Shown here: positions 43,188-53,300 of the stretch, piece after piece
How positions within the stretch are numbered: the first letter of the stretch is position 1
Layout of the letters: each line of letters opens with the position of its first letter
DNA from: Photobacterium chitinilyticum
GTDB lineage: Bacteria; Pseudomonadota; Gammaproteobacteria; Enterobacterales; Vibrionaceae
NCBI RefSeq assembly: GCF_004104355.1
Contig: NZ_RJLM01000008.1
Span: 169,434-233,433 of the forward strand
Reading direction: 5' to 3'
DNA length: 64,000 bases
The notes under the pieces: model-generated
Databases searched by the model: none
The model's input: only the letters and a program-made list of their open reading frames with translations
What the model was told of the DNA's origin: nothing
Made by a program: the position numbers and the translations under genes

Positions 43188-44938
43188 GCTGCCGTCACCT
43201 CTTCCTGATTGGATTGCATCACTAAGTCAAAGTAGGCACCTTGTTTGTGCATCAAGGTATGGTGGTTACCATGCTCTACCAGCTGTCCGTCCACCAGCAC
43301 AAAAATCTGGTCAACATTGCGGATTGTCTTGAGCCGGTGTGCGATAACAATGGCTGTCTTTTGCTGCAATAAGTCATCCAGCTCAGCCTGTATCTCAGCC
43401 TCGGTCCGGGCATCCAGCGAGGCTGTGGGCTCGTCCATAATCAATATTTCTGCCTCTTTCACCAAGGCACGGGCAATCGCCAATCGCTGTTTCTGCCCGC
43501 CGGAAACATTGCCTCCTCCTTCGGTTATCTGGCTCTCATAGCCATTAGGCAAATGGGAGATGAAATGCGAGCATCCTGCTCGTTCGGCCGCTTGCTCAAT
43601 CTCGGCCATGGTGCACTCCGGCCGGCCATAGGCAAGGTTGGCCTGGACCGTATTGGAGTACAGGAAGGAGTCCTGGGGAATAAACGAGAAGTTCTGGCGC
43701 CAGCTTTCTACATCCAGCTGCTCGGCTTCTCGTCCATATACGGAAATAGTACCTTCAGACGATGTGTATAGCCCCATCAGCAATTTCATCAGGGTCGATT
43801 TGCCCGAACCACTGGGACCGACAATAGCAACCGTCTCACCACGACGAACAGAAAAGCTAACACCGCGGAGCACCGCATCGCCAGAAGGATAGGCAAAAGA
43901 CAAATCCTGCACATCAATAACGGGGAAGCTTAAGTCTGGTTCTTTCTGCTGATGCCTGTCGGTTCGCTCACGAGGAAGGGCAAAAAGCTCAAAGATCCGT
44001 TTTGCGCCAGCCAGTGATTTTTGCAAATACGCTACGAGGCCACCGAGCTCGCGAAACATCATGTTGAGCGCCGTAAGTAACTGGATCATTGCCACAATTT
44101 CACCAAGAGGCGTTACTCCCATCGCCATTAGCATGGCCCCGAGTACCAGCATACCGGAGAAATTCAAAATTTTGAGGTTGAAGTTAGCCAGTTCCAGCTT
44201 GGCTCTTATTCCACTGTTTTCCTTAATATTGTCCAGCCATTTTCCATTGACCTGTCCATAGTTATCCTGCTGGGAAGACTGCATTTGGTAAATCCGCACC
44301 TCTTTGGATCCGTAGACCGCATCCATCGCCGCCGCCGACATCCGACCGAGCGTTGCCTGGATACGATCACTGACAACCCGCATCTTTCCGGCATAGTAGT
44401 GATTGACGACCGCCGTCAGCACCGCCACAACCACTAAGATAATCCCGACCTTCCAGTCAATGACCATCATGGCAATAACGGCACATATCCCTGTCAAGAC
44501 AGTAAAGACTAGCTGCCTGAACTGATAACCAAAGACTTCGGAGACCGCATCAACATCGCTGTTAACACGTGAGATCAGTTCTCCCGGGTGATACTGCTCG
44601 ATATCACCGACCCGCCCGGCAGACAGGTGGGCAAATAACTGCAGGCGCAAGTCGGCCAATGTTTTAAAGAGGCTATGGAAAAACAACTTCCCGAAAATAA
44701 TGAAGGTCAGGCCGGTAAATAGCCCCATCCCAATCACAGCTAAACTGGATCGCTGAAGCTGTACCATATCCTGTTCAACTATGGCATTGATCATATCTCG
44801 CATGATAAAGGCCAGCGAAATCATGATAATCGTCTCGGTTAGCGCATGGCCCAAAACACCGGCCAGATATCCCAGCCGCCGCTTTTTCATCAGCGTAAAC
44901 AGCTGCAACAACTCGTCCCATTCTGCTTTCTTAAGCAT
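43184..44938 (-). CDS. ABC exporter half-transporter, second subunit
   Basis: 584-aa TMD-NBD fusion. About six hydrophobic helices in the first ~310 residues are followed by a nucleotide-binding domain. The NBD has Walker A VGPSGSGKSTLMKL, signature NVSGGQKQRLAIARAL and Walker B ILIMDEPTASLDAR, all intact. It probably pairs with the preceding half-transporter to export the hybrid peptide-polyketide, giving self-resistance or secretion. I chose ATG 44938 (MLKKAEWDEL), with AAGGAG 10 nt upstream, over ATG 44962. It overlaps the upstream ABC gene by 8 nt and the NRPS by 4 nt. Confidence 0.92.
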   Translation of the reverse strand: MLKKAEWDELLQLFTLMKKRRLGYLAGVLGHALTETIIMISLAFIMRDMINAIVEQDMVQLQRSSLAVIGMGLFTGLTFIIFGKLFFHSLFKTLADLRLQLFAHLSAGRVGDIEQYHPGELISRVNSDVDAVSEVFGYQFRQLVFTVLTGICAVIAMMVIDWKVGIILVVVAVLTAVVNHYYAGKMRVVSDRIQATLGRMSAAAMDAVYGSKEVRIYQMQSSQQDNYGQVNGKWLDNIKENSGIRAKLELANFNLKILNFSGMLVLGAMLMAMGVTPLGEIVAMIQLLTALNMMFRELGGLVAYLQKSLAGAKRIFELFALPRERTDRHQQKEPDLSFPVIDVQDLSFAYPSGDAVLRGVSFSVRRGETVAIVGPSGSGKSTLMKLLMGLYTSSEGTISVYGREAEQLDVESWRQNFSFIPQDSFLYSNTVQANLAYGRPECTMAEIEQAAERAGCSHFISHLPNGYESQITEGGGNVSGGQKQRLAIARALVKEAEILIMDEPTASLDARTEAEIQAELDDLLQQKTAIVIAHRLKTIRNVDQIFVLVDGQLVEHGNHHTLMHKQGAYFDLVMQSNQEEVTAA

Positions 44939-46706
44939 GGCTCGGCTCCTTATGGGTTGCATGGTCGTAGTAGGCTCGATGAAGGCGGTAGAAATGCCCC
45001 TGCTTGCTCATTAGCTCGCTGTAACTGCCGTTTTCAACGACTCTGCCCTGATCAAGTACCACGACCCGATCCATCATTGATGTAATCGCCAACTTGTGGG
45101 TGATCACTATCACGGTCCGCTCATCCGCCTCACGCAGGATCGCCTGCTCCACCAGGTTTTCGCTGCTTTGATCCAGCGAAGCTGTCGGCTCATCCATCAT
45201 CAGCACAGGTGCTGGCTTCAGGAATGCCCGGGCCAGCGAAATTCGCTGTTTCTGACCGTAGGAAAGCGACACACCATTTTCGCCCAATACGGTATGGTAT
45301 CCCTGCGGCTGTTCGCGGATAAAACTATCGGCATAGGCTTTTTGAGCCGCAATGATGACCTCGCTATCGGTTGCTCCCGGCTTGGCCAGACGAATGTTTT
45401 CCATAATCGAGACAGGAAATAGGAAAGTCTCCTGGTTTACCACCGACAGCTGTTGACGGTAATAGTCTCCATCCGGCTTGCTGTTCCCGATCGTCTCAGC
45501 CGCTAGGCAGATCTCACCAGAGGACTGATAAAACCCGGCTAGCACCTTGAGCAAACTGCTCTTCCCGCTGCCGCTCTCGCCAACGATAGCGACCTTTTCT
45601 CCGGGTTCGATAACCAGATCGATATCTTGCAGCGCCTGGACGGCCTGATCTTTCTCCGACCGGTAGACCAACCCAACCTTACCCAGCTTTAACTGCGGCC
45701 GTTCAATATCAGACAGCCTGAGGTGATCCAACTTTTCATCAGCCTCGTCCATCAGCTGGAAAATACGCTTGCTCGCCCCTAGGGCATCTTTGCAACCTGC
45801 AATGTGTGTCGGTAGCTGGGCAACAGGATCGATGACGAAGTTAAGCAGGTAGAAGAAAGCTATAAGTTCACCGAGGCTAAACTCTCCGGTGAGGGCGCGA
45901 CCACCACCAACAATCAAACAGACAATACTGGGCACCAGCCTGATCATTACCTGCACCGGCCCCATCCAGGCATATCGATCTACCAGCTTAAGCTGGCTCG
46001 TCAGCCCGGTATCCATCTGCTTCTTGAAATCTTGGTACAGGTAGCCACGTAAATGGAACACTTTCATCGTAGAAAAGCCTGCCAGCATCTCGGCCAGCAC
46101 GGCAAACCCTCGACCAAAATAGGTCTGGGTATTCATTGACAGCTGGGACATCGAACGAGTCATCAACATAATCAGGAGAAAGCCAACGGGTATGGGAATA
46201 ATACTTAGCAGCAATAGCTGTCCGTCCAAGACCGCAAGGTAAACGGCTCCCATGACAAACATAATCGGGTGCAGAATCAATAACGGCAGGCTAACTTCGG
46301 CGAAGGTATTAATCTTGCGTATATCGCTGCTGAAACGTGCAACGACATCACCCGCATCATAGTGCTCGAGAGCCGCTATCGACATACGAGTCACCTTCTG
46401 AAACAAGCGCTGGTTCAGCCGGTAAACAAAGCTGCCGCTGAAATAGCCCGACAGCTTGAAGCGAAAATACGTCGCCGTCGCCCCGACGGTCAGTACCGCC
46501 AGCAACAGCATAATATTGCCAACCTGGCTGCCAAATTGCCTGTCCACGGCCTCATCGATAATCGTTTTAAGCAAATACGTCTCTGCCACTCCGGCAGCCA
46601 CCGTACCGAAGGCTGCAACGATGACCCCCAGCAGCAGCCCCCGAAAAACAAAGGCATCCTGTAATAGCCGGATCAATAACTTCAGATCCGAGCGGGAAAT
46701 ATCCAT
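44931..46706 (-). CDS. ABC exporter half-transporter, first subunit
   Basis: 591-aa TMD-NBD half-transporter with about six helices, then Walker A GESGSGKSSLLKV, signature LSYGQKQRISLARAF (the usual SGGQ is SYGQ) and Walker B VLMMDEPTASLDQ. The Ser-Tyr-Gly-Gln variant suggests one consensus and one modified site in a heterodimer with the next gene. I preferred ATG 46706 (MDISRSDLKL) over an upstream TTG at 46724. It follows the third PKS after 82 bp, the largest internal gap, and overlaps its partner by 8 nt. Confidence 0.92.
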   Translation of the reverse strand: MDISRSDLKLLIRLLQDAFVFRGLLLGVIVAAFGTVAAGVAETYLLKTIIDEAVDRQFGSQVGNIMLLLAVLTVGATATYFRFKLSGYFSGSFVYRLNQRLFQKVTRMSIAALEHYDAGDVVARFSSDIRKINTFAEVSLPLLILHPIMFVMGAVYLAVLDGQLLLLSIIPIPVGFLLIMLMTRSMSQLSMNTQTYFGRGFAVLAEMLAGFSTMKVFHLRGYLYQDFKKQMDTGLTSQLKLVDRYAWMGPVQVMIRLVPSIVCLIVGGGRALTGEFSLGELIAFFYLLNFVIDPVAQLPTHIAGCKDALGASKRIFQLMDEADEKLDHLRLSDIERPQLKLGKVGLVYRSEKDQAVQALQDIDLVIEPGEKVAIVGESGSGKSSLLKVLAGFYQSSGEICLAAETIGNSKPDGDYYRQQLSVVNQETFLFPVSIMENIRLAKPGATDSEVIIAAQKAYADSFIREQPQGYHTVLGENGVSLSYGQKQRISLARAFLKPAPVLMMDEPTASLDQSSENLVEQAILREADERTVIVITHKLAITSMMDRVVVLDQGRVVENGSYSELMSKQGHFYRLHRAYYDHATHKEPSHA

Positions 46707-46788
46707 TTTCTCTTTACCCCACAAAAAATAACATTGGCCCTAGTCCAAAAAATGGCCCCCTGCCTAAACAGAGGGCCAGCGCTAACAA

Positions 46789-49700
46789 CTAGTGGCTCTC
46801 ACCGACTGTCTCGGCCAGGTGATACAAAAAATCACCAAAGTGCTCAGAGAGCTTCCTGATCGTCGGTTCATGGTGGATCTTCCGGTTATACCCCCATATC
46901 ATCGTCAGCTCGCCATTTTGGATGCTTCCCCGCAGATCCAAAATATCGGCATGGACCAAATGATCATCATCCACATCGATGGAGATACCGTCGACGACAC
47001 GAACAGGGCTGCTCTCGTCCACTTCGAACATGTCCCCCAGGTAGTTGATAGATACCTGTTTACGAAGGTATTCATAACGGCTGCCCGGCTGGCGTGACTC
47101 GATGTTTTGGGTAATGAAATTCCCACATCCCTTGGCAGGAAGTGACAGCAACTGCGACTGGATATCCAGCAAGTAAGCCAGCGGTGTCTCGCTCTGCCGG
47201 TGCTGCAATACCAAGTCGCAACCAACTGCAAATAGTCCCAATGTCTGGGTGAAGTCGTGGCTGCGATCATGAATGACATCGCGTCCGGTTATCACATTGT
47301 GGATCTCGACCCACTCCCCTTTGGTCCAACCGGCGATAGTATGGGCCAGTGCAGCAACCAAGAGATCAAGCACCGTCACCTGATGCTGTTTCACCAGCTG
47401 GCGGCAGAGCTTGTCAGTAGTCGCCCTATCGAAAGCCTGCTTATGCTCTTCTTTGGAATAGCGATAGTTGATCCCGTCGGCAATGTCCTGAGGCAGCAGC
47501 GGGAAGTCCTCAAGTGGCGTCTCTGCCATAAACTGCGCCTGCTCGTCACTGATTTCGCGAGCGTAACGCTGGCTTTCGCCGATGAACTGGTAATAAGACA
47601 GCGGCTTGCTGCCGAGGCTAAGAGGACCACCTTGCGCAACCTGGTTGTACAAAGACATCAGGCTCCCGATATAGAGGTTGAGGGAGAATGCATCCATCAG
47701 CACGTGGTGGAAATAAGCAGCAAGATAAACCGGTTCTCCTTCGCCCTGGGTGAACAAGGTAACGGTATACAAAGGCCCGGACGCCAAATCCAAGGTATAG
47801 AGCTTGCTGTTAACCGTCTGCTCGATGAACCCTTTCCGTTCCGGTTCCGGTAGGTGAGCAATATCGACATGCTGGAAGTTGACCGCCTCCCCGACAGGCA
47901 TGATGGCCTGATGCCAGTCACCTCCAGCCTTGGTAAAGCGCGCCCGCAGGATATCGTAGTAACTATCGAGATACTGCACAGTGTCGTGCATTACTTTAGG
48001 TTCCAGCGAGTACTGTACGGCCAGCACAACTCCCACCGTTAGGTGGCCCGGGTTCTTCAGACTATCGCTGATCCCCAGCATAAAGGCCTGCGTCGAGCTG
48101 ATGGGCTGGTCGCCGGTGATCATATCCTGTATCGGTGCCAGTGCCTGGATATCGGCTTCAGGCTTATCTTCCAGCACCGCGGCAAGGGCTTCAATGGTTT
48201 GGTGCTGATACAACAACTCGGCTTTTACCTGTTTGTGCAAGTTATGGCTCAGGCTTTGTACCAGCACGGCGGCACTCAGGGAGTTACCGCCATAATCCAC
48301 AAAGCTCTGATCGACGGCGATAGTATCCAAGCCAAACAGCTCTCCCCATATCGCTCCAATCGCCAGCTCGGTGTCGCTATAACCTTCCTTCCCTCGACCG
48401 GTGAGACGTACTTGGTACGCCGGCTGTTCCGTATGCTCGACAGCCAAAGACCTATCAGGCTGTCGGAAGGGATGCAGCACTGATTGCGGAGGCCAACAGC
48501 GCACTGTATTTCTTGGATAGCCGGGCAAACTGATCCGCCGGAAGGTATGTCCGTCATACAACGACGTCCAGTCAATTTGCTTGCCAGTCCGATAGGCCGC
48601 CTCAATCTGCTCCAACAGGAGAAGCTCACCCCCGACCGCCCTTGGCAGTATCGCCAGCACCTGCTTAGCCGTCGACAATGTTGTCAGCACCTGATAAACC
48701 ACACCGTCTTGTAACTGGCAGAACCCATCATCACCGAGTTCCCGGCAGACGAGCTCCAACCTACGCAGGCACTCAGCCCGGGAGGTAAATGCAACGGTAA
48801 CCACATGGCTGCGGACCTGACGACCGGTATTGGCCGTATAACACATATTCCCCAGTTCAATTTGCTCATCACGGCGAATACAATTTTGCATCGCATTCAG
48901 CTGTGCTTTCAGCTGAACGCGATCATCCGCCGAAACGGTCATCAGGTAAGGTACCGCCGGAATATCCGCGGCAGGCGCCTGATACTCCTCAATCACCACA
49001 TGACAGTTGGTCTTGGTCATACTAAAGGCACTGACGCCGACCAGCTTTTTCTTGTCCGGCTGCGGCCACTCGGTCAGGCTATCCTGAATATAGACTGGTG
49101 ACTGCTCCAGTTGCAGGTGATGGTTGGGAACATGAAAGTTAGGTGATGACGGCAACTTATTATATTTCATCGCCAGCAATACCTTGACGACCCTTGCCAA
49201 GCCAGAGACTCCTGCAGTATGGCCAATATTGGCCATCAGAGAGCCCATACCACAAAACTGCTTCTTCTTGGTATACGGCTTGAAGGCACTGATAATCGAA
49301 GAGAGTTCGATAGAATCGCCCAGGTGGGTTCCGGTGCCATGGGCTTCGATATAGTCCAGCTCTTCCGGATTAATCTTTCCATCCTGCCAGGCCTTCTGCA
49401 AGACCTTACCCTGCCTGACGGCCTGTCCGTCATGGTTAACCGCCATCCCCCGGATCACACCGTAAATGTGATCGCCGGCCTCAACCGCTTTTTGCAGCGG
49501 TTTGACAATCACACTACAGGCACCTTCTCCCCATAACATGCCATTGGCATTATCATCAAAAGCGGCACTTCTATCCGTCGTTGCATTCATGCCTTCCATA
49601 CCGTCAGCAACATCGCTTTGGTAAAGGTTCAGCAGGTTAACACTGGCAACAATCGCCTGTTCGCAGCTATTGTCACGAATGGCATTGACAGCAGCATCCA

Positions 49701-50343
49701 ATGCCACCAGCCCCGAGGAACACCCGGTGTCAATAGCCAGGCAAGGACCTTCGGCATTTAGCGCCGCAGCAATCCGGCCAGGGAACCATCCCGTCATCGA
49801 GCCCATACTGCTGTACAAACTCTGATCCTGAACATAACGGTCAAGATTAAACTTGCCATTATTGTCGATCCCGACAAATACCCCGGTATTGGTGTTCATC
49901 CACTGCTGCGGGCTATATCCGGCGTCATCTATCGCCTGCCAGGCGGTCAGCAGAAGCTCCCGCTGGCCCGGATCCATCAGCTGGGCTTCCTTCGCCAGTA
50001 AGGAAAACTCACTGGCATCAAACTTATCGATATCGGCCAATAAGTTATTCATGCAAATACCGGCATCTTTCGGAACTGCCGGCTCGCCGAACAAATAGCG
50101 CATATCTGCGTGCCGGTCAGACGAGTATGCCCCGCCCCCGGTCTTCTCCCGTATCAGCTTCTGCCAAAACGCCTCTGGTGTATCGGCGGCAGAGAAGCGA
50201 CAGGAGATACCGACGATGGCCACTTCGGTCCGAGAACGATTCGCACCAAGAGCCTTGATCAAGGCCAGCGCGTGACCTTTGTCAAATCCCCCTTCCTGAA
50301 CCTGTTCAAGCAAATACCTAGCTAGTGCTTTATTTTCACTCAT
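46789..50343 (-). CDS. PKS/NRPS bridge: KS-carrier-condensation
   Basis: 1184-aa protein. An N-terminal docking-like helix is followed by KS (about 38-455) with Cys208 (DTGCSSG), His335 (EAHGTGT) and His375. The KSNxGH motif reads L-M-A-N-I-G-H, so the conserved lysine is Met370. No acyltransferase, KR or DH follows. A linker leads to a carrier with Ser688 in YGGNSLSAA, a PCP-like GGNS form. A condensation domain (about 745-1184) has HHVLMDA at 879-885 and a C-terminal NYLGDM segment. It probably couples the polyketide to the amino acid on the NRPS first PCP. The Lys-to-Met change may make this KS non-elongating. It lies 21 bp after the preceding PKS gene. Confidence 0.9.
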   Translation of the reverse strand: MSENKALARYLLEQVQEGGFDKGHALALIKALGANRSRTEVAIVGISCRFSAADTPEAFWQKLIREKTGGGAYSSDRHADMRYLFGEPAVPKDAGICMNNLLADIDKFDASEFSLLAKEAQLMDPGQRELLLTAWQAIDDAGYSPQQWMNTNTGVFVGIDNNGKFNLDRYVQDQSLYSSMGSMTGWFPGRIAAALNAEGPCLAIDTGCSSGLVALDAAVNAIRDNSCEQAIVASVNLLNLYQSDVADGMEGMNATTDRSAAFDDNANGMLWGEGACSVIVKPLQKAVEAGDHIYGVIRGMAVNHDGQAVRQGKVLQKAWQDGKINPEELDYIEAHGTGTHLGDSIELSSIISAFKPYTKKKQFCGMGSLMANIGHTAGVSGLARVVKVLLAMKYNKLPSSPNFHVPNHHLQLEQSPVYIQDSLTEWPQPDKKKLVGVSAFSMTKTNCHVVIEEYQAPAADIPAVPYLMTVSADDRVQLKAQLNAMQNCIRRDEQIELGNMCYTANTGRQVRSHVVTVAFTSRAECLRRLELVCRELGDDGFCQLQDGVVYQVLTTLSTAKQVLAILPRAVGGELLLLEQIEAAYRTGKQIDWTSLYDGHTFRRISLPGYPRNTVRCWPPQSVLHPFRQPDRSLAVEHTEQPAYQVRLTGRGKEGYSDTELAIGAIWGELFGLDTIAVDQSFVDYGGNSLSAAVLVQSLSHNLHKQVKAELLYQHQTIEALAAVLEDKPEADIQALAPIQDMITGDQPISSTQAFMLGISDSLKNPGHLTVGVVLAVQYSLEPKVMHDTVQYLDSYYDILRARFTKAGGDWHQAIMPVGEAVNFQHVDIAHLPEPERKGFIEQTVNSKLYTLDLASGPLYTVTLFTQGEGEPVYLAAYFHHVLMDAFSLNLYIGSLMSLYNQVAQGGPLSLGSKPLSYYQFIGESQRYAREISDEQAQFMAETPLEDFPLLPQDIADGINYRYSKEEHKQAFDRATTDKLCRQLVKQHQVTVLDLLVAALAHTIAGWTKGEWVEIHNVITGRDVIHDRSHDFTQTLGLFAVGCDLVLQHRQSETPLAYLLDIQSQLLSLPAKGCGNFITQNIESRQPGSRYEYLRKQVSINYLGDMFEVDESSPVRVVDGISIDVDDDHLVHADILDLRGSIQNGELTMIWGYNRKIHHEPTIRKLSEHFGDFLYHLAETVGESH

Positions 50344-50364
50344 TTCGGTGTCTCCGTCCCAAAG

Positions 50365-53300
50365 TTACTCAACAGCCTGCAAAATGTCATCGATAGAGGA
50401 ATCACCGCTATCCAGACCATCAAGCATTGCCATCAATTCATCATCATCAGGCTGCACCTTTTCTGTCGAAATCTCTTCTGATGATCCGTTGAGGTAATCG
50501 GCCATCATGGCGACGGACGGATAGGAGTAGATATCCGTGATATCAAACGATCCAGGGAAACGTCGCTCAAGGGATCTTTGCAACTCAATTGCCAAAATAG
50601 AGTCTCCCCCCAGGCTGGTGAAGGTATCGTAGATATCTATTTCTTTGAGACCGAGTGTCGTCGCCCAGATCACGGCCAGTTGCTGAGTATTCTCGTTAGC
50701 CGCGCCCTGTTCGAACCCAGTCAGGGTCACATCCTTGGCATCGGCAGCTTCATGGGAGCCTGAGCTGCTCTTCGCCGGAGTATCCTTGCCGACCTGCTTA
50801 CGCACCTGCTGGCGGATCCCCTCTGACAGAGGAACAATAGACCCCCGCTCATCGAAGATTGCCAGGTTTAGACGGCCACCACACAACACCGGCAGATTGC
50901 TTTCAAGCATGGTATCTAGCATGTCCAGCGCCTCGGTATCACCGAGCCCGTAAACATAGGTTCCCTCACCGGATCCGACACCATAGTCCACCGCCATGCC
51001 GGTCTCCATCCAAGGAGCCCAGTTAATTGCCAGAGCACGACGTCCCTGAAGCATGAGGTTCTCTGCATACCCGTCCATAAAACTGTTCGCCGCGGTATAG
51101 TCACCCTGCCCCTGACCGGCAAACAGTGACGATATCGATGAGTAGAACACCATAAAGTCGGTTTCATCTTGTTGGGTCAGACGATCAAGCAGCACAGTAC
51201 CTCGGATTTTTGGCAGCAGAACCTTGTCAAAGACCGGCTGTTCTTTGTCCATCAAAAGACCACGGCCAGCCGCACCGGCACAATGGAATACACCGTTAAC
51301 CCTGCCATATAGCATACGCGCCTTGTCCAACGCAGAAGCCAAGGATGCCTCATCGGTCACATCAGCACTGAAGTACTGCACATGGCTGCCCGCCACCTCG
51401 ATGGTGCTCAAGGCCTCACTCACCTTTTCCATTCTCGGATCGTCAGGATTCATTGCCGATCGGCTAAGCAATACAATATTCACAGGCTGCTTGCCGGCCA
51501 GATGAACGGCCGTTTCCAACGCCAAACCTCCCGAACCACCAGTGATCACATAGCAACCGTCAGATTTCAACGAAACAGGCTCTGAGCCGATCTCGGCTGG
51601 GTTTACCGCAGCAAACTGCGGCATAAACCGTTCTTCGCTTCGGAAAGCAACGCTGAACGGACCTTCAGCATTGGCGAGCTCTGCCACCAAACATTCAGCG
51701 CTTGTATGCTGATCAATATCGATAACACGCGTCGCAATCTTTCCGTACTCCACACTGATCGCCTTACACAATCCTTCGACAGCCCTACCATAGGCATTGA
51801 TCTGCTGTTCCGACGAGGTCTGCTGGGCCTGATTGGTGAGTACCGTGAATGAGACCTGACTGCTGACCTTGTTTGCCAGCATGGCCTTGATGGTATAGAT
51901 GACGCTGTAAATTCCCTTATCCAGCAGGGTGTCGTCATCCGGTATCGAATCGACAAGGTAACCGTGTACAACATGGGCTATCGGCTCGGCGGCCAGCATC
52001 TCAAACAGGGCTAGATGATCTGCTTCACCGCTTCCGACGGTGTAAGTGACGGGATCAATCTTGGCCAGTTGATCTCCCAGTGTCACATTAATCACTGTGG
52101 CACCACGGTGCTCCAGCTCCGACTTGAGTTGCTGGCTCCGCTCATCACCGTTATTGAGAAATACCAACCGGCCAGAGATTTCTGATGCCTGGCTATCGGC
52201 GGCAGCCACCTGCCAGCCTACTCGGTAAAATGCCGAGTCTTTATCGTTCTGGGCTTGGAAGCGCTTGCGGTCAACCCGCTTGATGTTGTAATCCGTCATC
52301 TCGGCCAGGATATTTCCGTCGGGATCACACAAGATCAAATCAAACGTCAGCGTTTCATTTTGTCCGCTCTTGGAGCTCTTGAGTCGGGTTACGGTATAGA
52401 ATTCAGCTGGCAGCGGCGCATAAATCTTCATCGACGTATAGATATACGGCAGGTACATTGTGCCGGGGACGATAGTCTGGCTAAAGCCGTTGGCACTTTG
52501 ATCCAACATACTAGGGTGCAGATAGTAAACATCTAAATCAGGCCAGAACTCCGGCGACAGCTTATTGTTATGGATAAATTCATTGTCACCCACCCACTGC
52601 CGCTCGGAACAACGCCAGCGAGGTCCGAAGGAGAAGTCGGTATTATTGCTGTACATGCTGTCCTGGGCAGCCTTGCCAGCTTTGAGCTCCTCGAGATCCA
52701 CGCGCTGTTCCGGCACTGAAGAAAGCTGACGCAGCGAGCCGCTGATATGTCGTACCCAGCCGGTACCGTCATCGCTGATGACCTCGATATCCAGCATCCC
52801 ATCGCGATGAGTCACGACATATTGAACTTCATAGCCGTCGGTTTCAGCTGTCACCACCAGCGGCGCCAAGAATGCCATGTTGGCAATCTCTACCGGCACC
52901 TCTCCCCAGTAGTAGATCGCAATCTGCTTGAAGGCCTCGACATAGGCCGTGCCCGGAAGAATATTGATCCCAAGGATCAGGTGTTCGGTCAGCGGCCAGT
53001 GCTCTTCCAACGAAAGCTCGGTCGTAAAGATGTCCTTGTCCCGGCTCGATACTGCCAGCTTGTGCAACAACGGATGGATATGTTCCTGAATCTTCCCGGC
53101 CCCGCGGAAAGCGTCAATCATTGCAGGCTCAGGCCAGAACGCCTTGCGATCATAAGGGTAGACCGGCAGCCTTACGCGGCAACACGCTGATGTATAAAGT
53201 TTATCAAAGCCAATATCAGCCCCTTTGACATAATAGCTCGCAAGGAATGTTTGCTTGATCACCGAAACGGCCGGCTTCGCAACCAAGTCCGCGGTAAGCT

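Noticed and set aside
47257-47853. Rightward 198-aa frame inside the third PKS
   Set aside because: Antisense shadow of the condensation domain, including the reverse of HHVLMD.
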